Shown here in pieces: positions 12,001 through 24,349 of a stretch of DNA of 64,000 bases (the first letter of the stretch is position 1; every line of letters starts with the position of its first letter). The translations under genes were made by a program, and so were the position numbers. The notes beneath the pieces were generated by a model. That model was not told where the DNA came from. It was given only the letters and a program-made list of their open reading frames with translations, and searched no databases. This DNA is from Silene conica (taxonomy: Eukaryota > Streptophyta > Magnoliopsida > Caryophyllales > Caryophyllaceae): assembly GCA_029255685.2 (NCBI GenBank), contig CM055311.2, forward strand, positions 53,279,048 to 53,343,047, read 5' to 3'.

Positions 12001-12394
12001 AATCAGTAGGTACAGCATTTAAATCACTCATATAAACATTTTTCATCCTGTGACCTTCAAGTATTACTTTACTGGTGCCTTCTAAGATTATACGACATAT
12101 ATCTGAATGAAAAACCACTTTGTTTCCTTTGTCACATAGTTGAGATATACTGATAAGATTGTGTTTGAGACCACTTACAAGGTATACATCATTTATAGTA
12201 TGAGAAGATGAAATACCTATCTTACCAATTCCGATGATCTTTCCCTTTTTGTTATCACCAAATGTGACTTTACCTCCATCAAAGGGTTTAAGGGTTTGGA
12301 ATAGATTTACGTCGCCTGTCATATGTCTTGAGCATCCACTGTCGAGATACCATAGGTTATTTTCCTTGGCGACAAACTGCACGAATAATTTCAA
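9084..12394 (-). pseudogene. pol: pol of Sirevirus-like element F (broken)
   Basis: Domains appear in Copia order on the minus strand: aspartic protease ([13 protein letters not shown] near 12345), integrase with HHCC-type finger and catalytic core (about 11960-11450, including TDHGTEF and [11 protein letters not shown]), reverse transcriptase with YVDD box near 10020, and RNase H (about 9545-9200, with LSTAEAEYIA). Between integrase and reverse transcriptase is an acidic linker that carries one of the hairpin repeats. The pol of F would process, copy and integrate the element. It is broken, with about two breaks. Identity to Copia is certain; the Sirevirus/Maximus lineage is inferred from gag length, primer site and LTR start. 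Confidence 0.9.
10860..10882. repeat. Hairpin repeat in pol linker of F
   Basis: Arms GTTACAGC and GCTGTAAC surround the loop TTCATTA. It is the same design as the two copies in gag (13259-13281, 13322-13344), but the stem differs by a paired, compensating change. Confidence 0.8.
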
Positions 12395-12552
12395 AGACAG
12401 GATTTAGGTACCCAAGCATACTTGGGTCCTTTGTTGTTAGTAATAACAAATACATCTTCCTTTTTAACCCAAACTTGTCTTACATAGGTCTTTCTATATT
12501 GGTAGTAGTTGGGTTTTGATGTTCTAGTGTAAGTCTTAGTTTGGACTCTTGG

Positions 12553-14766
12553 TCACCAATTTTTGTGTGTTGTTTGAGGAGTTTGTTTGGTTCTATTTTT
12601 CTTTTCTTCGTAGTCAAATGTCATGTCATAGAACCATCTGTGGTCAATATTTCTTTCCTCAGTTTTGTCATCATCACTATCAGAGACAGAAATAGTGTCG
12701 TTTGCAATTCCTAAGGATTTAACAAACTTAACTCCGGTTTTAAAATCTTGTGCGTGTTTCACACAGTTTTCTCGGAGGTGTCCAGTGTGGCCACAATAGG
12801 TGCATATTAAATACTCAGGAAGGTCGACATATTTTCTTCTTCTAAAGTCTCTGTCTGTTGGGCTTTGTTTGCACTTTGAGTGATCCCTTCTTCCATAACA
12901 CTCATGACCTAATCCCATCTTCATGTTGTTGTCGGATTGTTCAGTTAGCAAGTTTAGAACGTTAGTGCTTCCTTCCCATTTGTCGTGAACTTTCCGAGCA
13001 TGAAGAAGGAGGTCCTTTAAGGAGTCTATTTCTTTCTTACATTCACTATGGTCAGTGTTGCTAGACTTTTTTAGGTTTTGAATGTCTCTATGAAAGTCGG
13101 ACACAATTTTGGCATGTTCCTTCTTGATTTTAGATAGATTGAATTCTACATCCATAATTTTGCTTTCGAGGATCTCAACTTCTTCTAGATGAGTCTCATC
13201 TTCGACCATAATCGAGGATTTTGACTTTAGAAGCTCATTAGCCTTTCTTAAATCTGAAGTTATAACTTCATTAGCTATAACTTTGGATTGAAGCTCTTTA
13301 ATGTTGAGTTTTAGTTTTGAGGTTATAGCTTCATTAGCTATAACTTTAGACTCAAGAACCTTTTTCTCAGACATAACTGTTTCCAACTTAGCGTTGGCTT
13401 CAATGCTTATTTTGGATTTCAGTTTCTTAGCTTTGGCCTTCAAAAGTTGATTTTCCTCAGCAATATCGAGGATCTGTTCTTTCAAGTCATCTAGCTCAAG
13501 ACTTTGTTCATGACATTGGTCTAAGGTTTTCTCAAAATATTTAACCAACATAGCTTTAGATAAATTTTTAACTTGACTTTTGAGTTGAAGAAAATTTACC
13601 TCTTCATCGTCGTCGTCGTCTGAGTCGGATTCTCCAAGGAGACACATATGAGATGCGTCATCTTTGTCGTTTGAGATTAGATCTAGGCTGACGTTGCTTA
13701 GGCACAGGTTTGCTACCTCATCTTCTTCAGAGTCCTCGTCATCCTCAGATTCTAATTCTCCCCAACATGACGCAAGCATCACTTTCTTGAACTCTGTTTT
13801 GGTCTTTTCTCTTTTTGACTTATCTTTGATTTTGTCCCAACTTGGACAGTCTTTGATCATGTGATCTTGTTGACCACACTTGAAACATCCTCTTTTGAAG
13901 AATGTTTGTTTGGCGTCAGTTTTCTTTTTGTCGACTGTTTTGCTGTTAGGGTTTTTGTATCTACCTTTGAAGACAACCTTTTTAAAACGTCTTGCGAATA
14001 GAACTGTCTCGTCTTCTAGTTCTTCTTCGCATACTTCACTTGTGGAGGCTTGTAAAGCAACTCCTTTACCTTTAGAATCATCGTCATCTTTATTTAGCAT
14101 GATCTCGTGTGCCATTAGAGATCCAATTAGTTCTTGGTAAGTAATCTGAGATAGATCACGTGCTTCCTCTATGGCCGTGACCTCTGGTTGCCATTTTTGG
14201 GTGAGACTCCTAAGAATCTTTCGAATGATATCCTCAGAATCGATCTTTCTGCCAAGGTTCCACAGTTCATTAATAATACAAGAAAATCGTGCAGACATGC
14301 TATCAATAGATTCATTCTTTTCCATATTGAAAAGTTCATATCTTTGAATGAGCAAGTCTATACGATGTTTCCTGACTGCGGATGTTCCTTCATAGGCAAG
14401 TTCGAGACCATCCCATATTTCCTTAGCGGAACTACAAGATGAGAATCTATCAAATTTTGAGGTTATCATACCGTTCTGTAGGAGGCTCATGGCCTTAGAT
14501 TTTTTCTCTGCAATTTTGTAGTCACTTTCCACATAATCGCTTTCCATTTTTTCGTAGGTTGTTCCATTGGCGGCAGCGACCAAGATCTTCTTCGGTCCTG
14601 TTTGAATGATCTTCCAACATTCCCAATCACATCCCTTGATATAATGAGTCATCATATTCTTCCATAGACTATAGTTCTTGCCATCGAAGATAGGGCACTT
14701 GAGATGCTTGGAGTCCATTGTTGATAGAGTATATAATATAGAATCAATAGAAGGATCAAAACTCAC
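12553..14766 (-). pseudogene. gag: gag of Sirevirus-like element F
   Basis: A 737-residue frame, far longer than an ordinary Copia gag and typical of Sireviruses. The N-terminal third is the Copia gag fold (FDGKNYSLWK near the start). Two zinc knuckles follow: CFKCGQQDHMIKDC about residues 295-308 and CTYCGHTGHLRENC about 660. Between them are acidic Asp/Glu/Ser runs and a long heptad-rich coiled coil of Lys/Leu/Glu, about residues 400-590. Two copies of a VIANE motif inside the coil are encoded by the DNA hairpin repeats. The gag would form the particle. Treated as a fossil; this part looks largely open. Confidence 0.9.
13259..13344. repeat. Two hairpin repeats in gag of F
   Basis: Two 23-bp copies at 13259-13281 and 13322-13344, 63 bp apart, share the loop TTCATTA. 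The second has perfect 8-bp arms GTTATAGC and GCTATAAC; the first has a shorter 6-bp perfect outer stem. Confidence 0.8.
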
Positions 14767-14791
14767 GCGGCTAGGCGATCAAGAGCACGAG

Positions 14792-14803
14792 GCTCTGATA
14801 CCA
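14792..14803 (-). other. Primer binding site of F (tRNA-Met)
   Basis: The minus strand reads TGGTATCAGAGC, complementary to the 3' end of plant initiator tRNA-Met. It starts 2 bp from the LTR end at 14806, as in most Copia elements. Confidence 0.9.
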
Positions 14804-14805
14804 AT

Positions 14806-16291
14806 TGAAGAGTCTATTGATATAATATACTCAAGAAGGGGGGGGGGGTTGAATTGAGTATGCCTTCTTCTTAAATCTTCTTCGATGTGTGTATGGTTGT
14901 ATGATGATCTTCGAGTAAAACAAATAATAAGAAGAGACACTATATTTTTGAAGTGGTTTAGTCTCACACATTGAGACCTACGTCCACTATTCTCGATTAA
15001 TAAAATTAGTACCAACTCTGGATTACAATTTTATCAACCCTACTCGTGCAACTTTGATGTTAGTCGCAACTCTATCTAGATACCGTTAAATATCTAGCTA
15101 TGACAAATACCGTTAAATATTTGCCTTACAATGAGTACCGCTAAATACTCGTTCTATCTTACGTTAATAAGATAAAGTCTTAGATGTTTCTTGATGTCAC
15201 AATCTTGAATGAATATGATCAATGCTTGAGCACTTGAATCTTGAATCGGATATGACATTGAAAAGCTCGAACCTTGAAGAACACGATCGGCGGTTTCTCT
15301 CTCTCGATTTTCGTGAATATATGTATGTGTATGTAGTGTGTATTAATGTGTCATGGTAGTCTATTTATATGGAATATATATCTAGGTAATTCAAACCCTA
15401 GATGATTTAGGAATATTACTTAAACTAGAATACTAGTCTTTTAGTAATACTACCTTAAATCTAATTTTAATATATTTAGGAAAGATTTAATAATATACTA
15501 CAAGTATTATATAAGGAATCAATTTCCTAATTCATATTTAGGAAAGATCTTTATATAATAAATAATTAGTATCCTTATTAAAACAACTTCCTAAACCATG
15601 TCAAAGATAATAAAATATATTATCACAATATAATCTTAGTATAATTAGGATATTAAATAAATACATAATATTTACTTAATTTAAATCCTACACGACTTAT
15701 GGTAATCGTGACATGATACACGCTTCCCAAGGTCGTATTAAACCACACTTAAATTATATTATTTGACAATTAAGATCATATAAAAATCCTTAGTTTATTT
15801 AGTAATAAATAATTATCTCATAAGAAAATTATTTATTCCTATTTAGCCAAAAGATATTTTACATAATCCTATTAAGATTAATAATTCCATATTAAAAATA
15901 GAATACCAATTAAACATTAATTGTACATGACTATATTTGGAAACTAAAATCGTTTCAACCAAACACATATATTCCGACCATTTCTTCATAGTATAAGGTT
16001 ATAGGTACGAGCTATAACTTGAATCAATCTTGTACTAAAGCTATAGTTGATATGTATAACTTTAGTTCAATAGGCGCGCTTGTGATCTTGTATCAATCTT
16101 CGACTTAGCCAATTCATTGACTAAAATAATTGAGTCTTTTATACTTGATGGATTAGATCTTGTTACTAACATTCTGTACACTTAGCACACGATTATACGC
16201 ACGAGTATATAATATATACATAGCTAGACTTGTCATTATCAAAACATAGACATATATACTTAATATATATATTCGAATATATGGTTCAACA
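14806..16291 (-). repeat. 5' LTR of element F
   Basis: On the minus strand it starts TGTTGAACC at 16291 and ends CTCTTCA at 14806, giving TG..CA termini and 1486 bp. It is AT-rich, with no ORF. A run of nine or more G residues (about 14837-14847) and repeated TACCGTTAAATA / TACCGCTAAATA units near 15080-15150 are visible. The partner LTR is not in the window, so age cannot be estimated. Confidence 0.8.
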
Positions 16292-16665
16292 ACTGATTTG
16301 TCTTATAATCAATTCAAATGATTTCATGTTTCTATAATACAAGGGTGTGCGAAGATCAATTTAGAACAAAATACCATAAAAGGAGTGAGCTTGGGTTGAA
16401 AAGCAAGTGATTAAATCCAAAATACAACCATTGTTTGATGGAAATAATTTTCAAGTCTTACAACGAATTATTATAGTTCTAAAATTAACACATGACTTGA
16501 AATAAAAGCAAAAACAAAAATGAGATCAAGCTCCCATATATAATCCTTCTAGGATAGCTACTTCTAGCATCCATGGATCGTCTAAGCTTGTTTCTCCTTC
16601 CTTTTATCCTTATGTTGCCCTATTTACCCTAAAAAGGAGCATCCATCACAACCTGTATCATTATA
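16292..16665. other. Unassigned DNA right of F
   Basis: No gene or repeat was recognised. It is probably the interior of Copia E, downstream of its gag remnant, into which F may have inserted. Confidence 0.35.
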
Positions 16666-17522
16666 TCAATTGTGAATATGAAACATGAAATATGGGGTTA
16701 GTGAAATACCTACTGGAAGTATCGTTCCAGATGTTATGTCGGCAAGGTACTTGAAACAATTTCCTTTCCAATGCCCGAAGTCATTACTATAATCGCTTTT
16801 GTCCTCATTAGAGATTGTCTTTTTGTTCATTGAGGTGCTAGCCTCCGAAACCATCTTATTACACTTAACAGGATGCGTCTTTAAGCCCTTTTGAGGGCCC
16901 TTCTTAAAGGTCCCCTTACTCATACTGTTGACATTAAAGATATTTCTCGTGGTGGTAACTTTTAGCCCTATGTCCCTTTCGGCTTGCACAAAACTTTTGT
17001 GCAATTCATCAAGAGATGTATCCAAGTTACGCATGTTGAAATTCACCTTGAATTGAACATATGCTTTTACTTAGGACAAGGAATGAAGAATTCAGTCAAT
17101 AACGAGTTCTTACGGGATGTCAACTAGGTGCAATCTAGGAATCTCAACATGCTCTAATAATTGAGCACATGAGGGCTAACCATTAGCCCTTCTTTAAAGT
17201 TGAGATCAAAGAAGGTGGTTGCCGCTTCAAATTGGACAATTCTCGAACCCTTGGGAAAAACATTGTCATAAAATTTTGCGTAAATCCCATATGTCGTGCC
17301 AATCTTTATGTCACGCCTTTGGAGCTAAGAGCTCCATGGAGAAAAAAAAATGATTGCCGCCGATTCTTTACGGTGGGCCTCATAGGCCCTCCTTGTGGTG
17401 GCGGATGAAGCGGTGTTAGCGGTGGGTAAAGCCTCGGATAGGTAACGAATCTTATCGTTACCTTGGGCGACCAATTTTAATTGGGCGTCCCTAATTTGCA
17501 AAAAGTGACCCATTTTTCTCAA
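16666..17522 (-). pseudogene. gag remnants of Copia element E
   Basis: Two minus-strand open pieces resemble a Copia gag. The right piece (about 17325-17522) aligns by eye with the N-terminal gag of element C (IRYLSEALPT against LKYLTEPIPA). The left piece (about 16666-17046) has the helical gag region and a decayed zinc knuckle context (FGHWKGNCFKYLADI). It is badly broken, with several lesions. No protease, integrase or reverse transcriptase was found to the left, where element F now begins. Confidence 0.65.
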
Positions 17523-17780
17523 GTTTACAACGATCTATGAAGGATCGTAGCCATGAAAAAGTTGTAACGGTGTTGGGATTTGGAGTGGAATTTACGGAAG
17601 TCGATATTTCGATTGATGAATGAATACGGTACTACAAAATTAAATTGAAGAAATTAAACACTTATAGTTTTAATACTTGTAAATAAACAAGATTTTAAGA
17701 TTTTAAGCATTTATAAAGTGACCGCAACCCGACTTTAATAAATGATGCTTACGAGACCCAAATCAATACTAACTTCCATG

Positions 17781-17844
17781 TGGAACACCGGTCCCTCTAC
17801 ACTTCCCTTAGCACGACTTGGTGGAACACCGGTCCCTCTACACT
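17781..17844. repeat. 41-bp-period tandem repeat
   Basis: The string TGGAACACCGGTCCCTCTAC occurs at 17781 and again at 17822. It lies in the leader of element E. Confidence 0.85.
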
Positions 17845-18770
17845 CTTCCGTTAAGCCCAACCCAAATATCGATGTAATAACACTTATTACCCACGCACCC
17901 AACATAACAAGGTTTGTACCACGGTGAAGCCGAGCTACTCCCTTATGAAATTGGGATCTATGGTTCTAATCTTTGGTACGGCCAATGCTCAATTATTAAA
18001 CATCTTGTCAATTTATTATCTATCAAGTTTTAAGTGAACTAAAGTGGTGAACTCAATAATTAATTGACACGGTCGATATATACTCGATTGATTAAGTATG
18101 CATGTTTAGTTATGCCGATTTGGCGATGCATGCAAACATATAAAGAAAATGCAAAGCATATAAAAACAAAACCCTAGTATGACCTTCCTAATAATAGAAA
18201 ATCTAATTAATTATTATAAATTCGGAAACCAACTCCATTGGTCCCTTGAACTTCAATGCACGCCTCCCAAAAAACACTGTCTTGACGGAACTCCTTTCCG
18301 AATGGCACCATCTCGCGGAATCACCGGGATTACAATTAAATAAATACAAACTATTCTATTGTAAAAGAAATTTAAAACTATTAAATTACAAGCCGATGAT
18401 ACGATATCACATTAAAATTACAACCAAATCGATATTCCATTACATTACGGGTAAAATACTGATTAAAAACTAAGGTCATACTAAGAAAATTACATAATTC
18501 AAAATTACGTAAATAAAAAAAAAAAAATATATGACATTCATATTAAATAAAATGCAACATTAAAATATTTATGCAAATGCCAACTTTTTAAGCCAAATCG
18601 CCTTCGGAGCAAATATCGTATATTTGGTTGCGGTTTTTACGGATTTGCGTGATGATAACTTTTATAATCACTATAAATTACGTAAATCTATTTACGTCCA
18701 AATTAATCATCCGAACAGTTTTAGGCATCAAAACTTAGACCCGCCAAATTTTGATCATGATTCAATTTTA

Positions 18771-18774
<4 letters not shown>

Positions 18775-18862
<88 letters not shown>
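18775..18862. repeat. TA microsatellite, about 44 units
   Basis: An uninterrupted AT/TA run. The ORF through it is an artefact of repeated Ile-Tyr codons. Length is likely polymorphic and prone to assembly error. Confidence 0.95.
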
Positions 18863-18866
<4 letters not shown>

Positions 18867-20040
18867 CGTTAATTAGTCGCTTTTACGGGAAAAATAATAT
18901 AAAAGGCCAAACGAGTCATAAAAATTTCGAAAAATTCGAAATTGAAATTTTGAATATTCTAGAATTTTCTCAAATTTAAAACTCCATAACCCACAAATTA
19001 TTAGACTTATTAACTTATTTCTCAAATAAATTACAAAACACGAATTTTTAAGTCGTAAATTCAAAAACTATTATAAAATCATGCAATAAAATACTAATAT
19101 AATTTTTAGACTTTCTAAAACACTTTAAGATTCTGAAATGGACTAGAAAAACACTGCTCAAACCGAAAATATGCTTTATGACTCTATCAATTCCAATTAT
19201 ACACTTTATCTTATAAAATTAATAATTCAAAAAACCAGAAACTTTCTAATTTCCAAATTTTAGATCTGATGTTAACATCATATACAACATCTATGGGTAA
19301 AATAGCAGGCCAAAATTTTAACTTTTACTATTTTTAAAACAATATGTCATTATTTAGCTGATTTTAACCATTAAAATCACAAATCATGCATTATAAGAGA
19401 AGAAAATTCCAAAATTTACATACACTCTGTAAATATTTCATATGAGATTCTGTAAAAATTGCATGAGCAAATTCCAACTCAAACTATTTATGCCGAAATT
19501 AGTCACTATTAATACGATTTTTTACTCTAAGAATCATTAATCATGCAACATATGATAATTAATTATGAAAATTTAAATGAACATTGAAATAATTTCATGT
19601 GACATCTCATAAAAAGTTCATAGTCAAATTCTCAATTTAACTACTTTTACCCATTTATCCTCATATTATGACATTTTAAGCATTAAAATTCATAATCCAT
19701 GCAAAAATGCTCTATAATTTACGAAATCTTACATATATGATATAAAATGGGCATATGAGAACATATCTAAAAATATCGGCCAAAAAGTAAAGTTAACTAT
19801 TTTTCCCATAATTATGTCATTTTAATCATATAAAATACATAATATATACAAATAATTAATTAAATGAACAATATAATCCATAAACCTCAACTTATGACCT
19901 AAAAACATTTTAGGACCAGAAATATTAACATGCAAAATTATTTTCGTGATTTATCTTATAAAACACAAAATTTCTATTTTTATTTGTAAATCTTATTTAC
20001 TCGGAAAAATTAAACAGATTATGCATGCAACAACCGTAAT

Positions 20041-20052
20041 GCTCTGATACCA
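20041..20052 (-). other. Primer binding site of E (tRNA-Met)
   Basis: The minus strand reads TGGTATCAGAGC, 2 bp from the LTR end at 20055. Confidence 0.85.
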
Positions 20053-20054
20053 CT

Positions 20055-21366
20055 TGAAGGAAATCATATTTCCAGAAATATGAATCATATCTTATATGAT
20101 GAGTTTTAATTTAAACATAAAATTAAAACTAGATCTTATGCATGCAAGAACAAGGTAATCGAAACTTTACATTGAGGATTCAGAAATAGGGCACGGTATG
20201 GACACCTTCCAAAATTGATCTTGAGTTTAAATATATAAGGATGATATTCCAATATTCAAGTATAGAAAATCTCCTCTTGTTGTACCCAAGATGTACCCGA
20301 AATCAAACTACTAAAAATAATCTAATTATTAAAGTAGTAACCTTAAATTAATATTACAAATAATACTACTCTAGTATGTTTTATGTAATATTATTGGAAG
20401 TGATTTTTATGAGAAAAACTAGAGAGAGCTTCTCACAAGAGGATTTTGTAAACTTATACAATGAAAAGCTAGTAGTGGAAAATATGACAAAAACATGTTA
20501 AAAAAGAGGTGAACTCTTCTCCTTCTTATTAGATTTTCACGGCCCAAAGCAAGGGAAGAGAGCCCCTTGTTTTTTGTCTTTTCCATACCATAGGTCACTA
20601 TCATAAGCTATGGTCTATATGAGGCATAATCATATTATCTTATTCTTAATAAGATAAATAATCATGAACTAAAACCAACCACCAAGACCCATTTACACGG
20701 TTTTACAATTGTAAAATGGATTCCATTTTACACTTAATATTTTGTCATTTGTAATGCGTCACAAGTGTGACATATCCCATGATATATGACAATTAGTAAT
20801 TATAAATATGTATTTAAACAATTTAAATACAATTTCTTATCATATAAATAATACTTAACATTTAAGTACCAATTACTAATTTAATATATGTAAACCGTGT
20901 CATTTCATTTTTCGTCAATGTGATCAATAACTTAATTGCAATCACGACTAATAGATAACCCTTACCGATAAAAATATGATAACATTTATCGATTATAAAA
21001 TAATTACTTATTTTATTATAAACGAATCTCATATAATCATATTATCGTGAGAAACATACCTCTCATTTATCTCGTTCATATTAGGGCATTAATCAATTTA
21101 TATCATATACGAATTATTAACCTTAATGATTCGGAGAACATCCTTTAGGTGTGACCTTAAGGGATCAACTGATAAGCACTATCATATGACGATAATGTCA
21201 AACTATTTAAAGCCAATCATTACCGGTTAATGACGACCAGTCGACTATATAACTTATCATCCCTTCCGTATACAGTATATAAATATACATGAGATTTTAA
21301 TTATGATTTTATAATAATTAATAAAATCATGTGATCGCACTATTGTGGAGGACACTTATTCCAACA
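20055..21366 (-). repeat. 5' LTR of element E
   Basis: 1312 bp, starting TGTTGGAATAAGTGTCCTC at 21366 on the minus strand and ending CCTTCA at 20055. It is AT-rich and non-coding. Short ORFs around 20419-20604 are chance. The partner LTR is absent. Confidence 0.75.
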
Positions 21367-22633
21367 GAAACATGTACACCACGGTCAATGGGGATGGAGT
21401 AACTCGAGGTCCTTCTAGCCATCTTTTATCAGAAAACACATAAGCATGCATATAATATGGATATGCAAGCAAACATGTTTAAATGTCAAATAAAACATAA
21501 CCCACTATTAAAACATCCAACATGCGATATAATGACGATAAAACATGCGGAAGTAATATATGACATTAAGCATTTACACCACGGACAACACAACGTATTA
21601 TCATCATCAAACACTATGGACAAACCAAAGTATAATCTTCAACATTCAATAGGTATTTGACTTAGGGACCAACTCTTAAGGTATATCCAAACAAAATTCA
21701 TCAATCATCAGTCAACAAACAAAACATGAAAGGTTCCATATGCCAACATCATTCATAAGACGTTTACTTGATCAAAGACTATTCAAATCCACAGGTAGGA
21801 CCACGATAATATACGTTCCTAGGCTAAACCTGGCCAGATCCTCGGGTCATAGCCCGAAACAACTAGTACACGCGACACTCGCAAGACTCGAACTAGGTAG
21901 GAACAAGCACCCTGAACTCTCAGGACGGATGGTGGATGATCTAAGACCTGACCACTCAACTCAGAGGAGACTAAGTTTACACTTCAACTTAACACTCGGA
22001 AAGCGGGTGAAACATAAGAGTTATGAACAGTGCATAGTATAGACTTCACATGTAAGCATCAAACAATATCTTCATAGACATTGCACAAGCATACGAGTCA
22101 TACCGATAAGAGTAATGAAATTCAATTTACAATTTTGTTTCAATACTAGACTCAAATCTCAACACTTAGCGAATTTCGGAAACCAATTTGAGCGAGAGCC
22201 GGTTTCCCTTCGGTGGTCCGGCCAGGGGGTCTTTCTCCTCAAATCGATATCCAAACTCCACGTCAGTGTCGTCCAATTACTTGGACTTCACACAAGCATA
22301 CAATTTACATGAGTAAAGATAACCAATAATTCAATAACAAGTCACGACTCACAACATGTGATTCAAAAGAGAATCATGAGCAAGAAGCATTCGATATAAC
22401 ATAAAACTCGAGCTTATATATCATACGAAGTGAAAAATTAACGGAAAGTCAAGAAGAAGCATTATAAATAGTTCGAACGATTCATTTGACAAAAGCAAGT
22501 CCACAAACTTAATATTCGATAAGTTTACAACTCATGTGATATTTAATTGAGCGATAAATCAACGATAAGCTTTTCATTATTAAGCATGTGATCAATTAAC
22601 ATACGATTAACAGAAGTTTGATTTAGGAATCTC

Positions 22634-22669
<36 letters not shown>

Positions 22670-22890
22670 TATACACATATACATACATCATAAACCAAGT
22701 ATTTTTATCAAGAAACAACACACGAACAATGTTAAAACAAACAAACAACAACTACCCAAAACAGCCCGCAAACGAACAAAACAACTCGCCAACAATGCCC
22801 ATTGGCGTAGCCTACGTAATGGGGGAACAACCTACACAAGGCTACGACGCAACCTACGCATGGCTGGGCGCAGCCTGTGCAGCAGGGTTG
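21367..22890. other. Unassigned DNA between E and the nest
   Basis: No gene was recognised. Short plus-strand ORFs (21740-22042, 22115-22312, 22729-22911) have no known motif. The segment 22790-22890 is GC-richer and repeats GCCTACG / CTACGACGC / CCTACGC phrases. It may be LTR or leader of another old element; D inserted at its right edge. Confidence 0.35.
22637..22665. repeat. Short TA microsatellite
   Basis: An AT run of about 14 units. Confidence 0.9.
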
Positions 22891-22895
22891 ACCAC

Positions 22896-24349
22896 TGACA
22901 CCCGTCGTTGAGGGGTGTCAAAGATAAGATTTATAAAACCTCATCTTAAACTAGATAGGATAAGTCAAGGGTCGAACCATAAGGAGACAAGGTTAATTAT
23001 GTTTGCGAATTTAAAGTCTATTGCAAGTAACCAAAAAGGGGGGTTGATTTAAGGTTTGAACTAACAACTAAAAGAGCAAATAAACAAGAGAATTAAAATA
23101 ACATAAAAAGGAGATTAGGAACTTTGGTTCCCCATGGTCAAAACAAGTCAATGAAAGGTAAAATAACCACATAACACAATCCCAAGGAACAAAGAATAAA
23201 CCTTTAGGTCAATATTCTACCCAATCCTTACGGTCTTAGGGTTCCTAGAAAAGCACTAAACTTTCGTTCAAGGGCAATCCCAAAGTTGTTGTTAAACTAA
23301 TCCTAATAATCTTTCAATCCTAAGGATTAGTTCACCAACAACAATGGGGGATTGGTAATTCAATCATTAAACTTATCAAAATCAAGTCTTTACCATGGTT
23401 CCCCTAATTCCTAATCACAAGAATTAGCTATGCATAATCTTAATCATAAAATTAACAATAACAAAAATTAAGAACATCAAAGGAATTAACATAATTAAAG
23501 ATGATAATAAAGAGGGAAGCATGGATTGAGAAACAACAATAAGATGAACAACAAGATTAATTGAAAAGGAAAGATTGAATTGTAGCAAACTTACAACTTA
23601 ATTGGAAATCTAAGAACAAAGATGAAAACTTGGTAAATCTTCTCTCTAACTATGGAGTTTTGACTAATATAGACTGCTTGACCTAATTTTCGTGCTTAGG
23701 TCTCCTTAAATAAGTTCTAATTACAAGATTAGGAGCAAATCCCGTAATAAAAATCGCGGAAACACAGTTGCCTGGTCGGTCGACCTACTTTTTGGGTCGG
23801 TCGACCTCTTAATGACCTAATAACTTGAATGGGCTTTGCGGAAACTTCTGGGTCTGCGCTGAGGTCGGTCGACCCAATTAGTAGGTCGGTCGACCTAATG
23901 TCGGGACTGCAGCGCGCGTCGATCTTAAAACAGCTGCTATTTCTTCGTTACTCATCGTAATCAAGAGATTCTTGCGGCGTTGGAAAGCTAAGAGGATAAG
24001 CTTTCACCTCCAACTAGAATCACTCTATTATAAGCTCTAGAACTCGAGATATAGCCATTTGAAACAGGCTGCAACATCGTGGATCGATTCTTTGCTATAT
24101 GCACCCTTGCTTATGCTATCTTCAGGCCTTGAAATATGCGCTAGGCTTCGTTCCGTCTTGTCCTTAGTCATGAAAAGTCCCGAGGGCATAAATTTGATAT
24201 AAAATCGTCCCTTTTCCGCATAAATCTGCAAAAGAGCATAAAAATACGAAAGTAGACAATTGTTGGGAAATAAATGCTAAAACATTGTAAATGAGCTCTA
24301 AAATGCGTGTGAAAATAGATGTAAAACATCATAAAATAGACACGCATCA
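22896..24349 (-). repeat. 3' LTR of element D
   Basis: 1454 bp, matching 62266-63698 almost base for base. Its inner end is at ..CACGCATCA (24349) and its outer end is a near-palindrome, TGACACCC ... GGGTGTCA (22896-22920). It contains two pairs of the 12-bp boxes (23774-23895). On the minus strand, next to the inner end, TTTGGGGAATT is the likely polypurine tract (about 24350-24362). Confidence 0.9.
23774..23895 (+). repeat. Two pairs of GGTCGGTCGACC boxes in D 3' LTR
   Basis: Box starts are 23774 and 23795, then 23863 and 23884; each pair is exactly 21 bp start to start. The 9-bp spacers differ (TACTTTTTG and CAATTAGTA). Confidence 0.95.

Larger units (their letters stand above)
3331..16291 (-). 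mobile_element. Element F: Sirevirus-like Ty1/Copia fossil
   Basis: Reading right to left: 5' LTR (14806-16291), tRNA-Met primer site, a very long gag with two zinc knuckles, pol in Copia order (protease, integrase, reverse transcriptase, RNase H), then a probable env-like third gene. The LTR begins TGTTGAACC and contains the GTTTTGATAATGACAAG string common in this lineage. The element is broken, with a handful of breaks plus the insertion of the G LTR at 4552-7686. No 3' LTR was found. The minimum secure extent is 9084-16291; inclusion of the env-like gene rests on order, orientation and lineage habit. Confidence 0.75.
17523..20040 (-). other. Leader region of Copia E
   Basis: About 2.5 kb of AT-rich DNA between primer site and gag remnant, with no credible ORF. 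It holds a 41-bp tandem repeat (17781-17844) and a long TA microsatellite (18775-18862). Element C has a leader of comparable length and similar phrasing. Confidence 0.5.
16666..21366 (-). mobile_element. Element E: decayed Ty1/Copia fossil
   Basis: From right to left: 5' LTR (20055-21366), tRNA-Met primer site (20041-20052), a 2.5-kb leader and gag remnants. Pol and the 3' LTR are missing, probably displaced or deleted around the F insertion. The design matches element C (LTR start TGTTGG, long leader before gag, related gag), so E is likely an older relative of C. It carries many breaks. Confidence 0.7.

Noticed and set aside
18624-18872. 82-residue ORF ending in Ile-Tyr repeats
   Set aside because: It reads the TA microsatellite in the leader of E.
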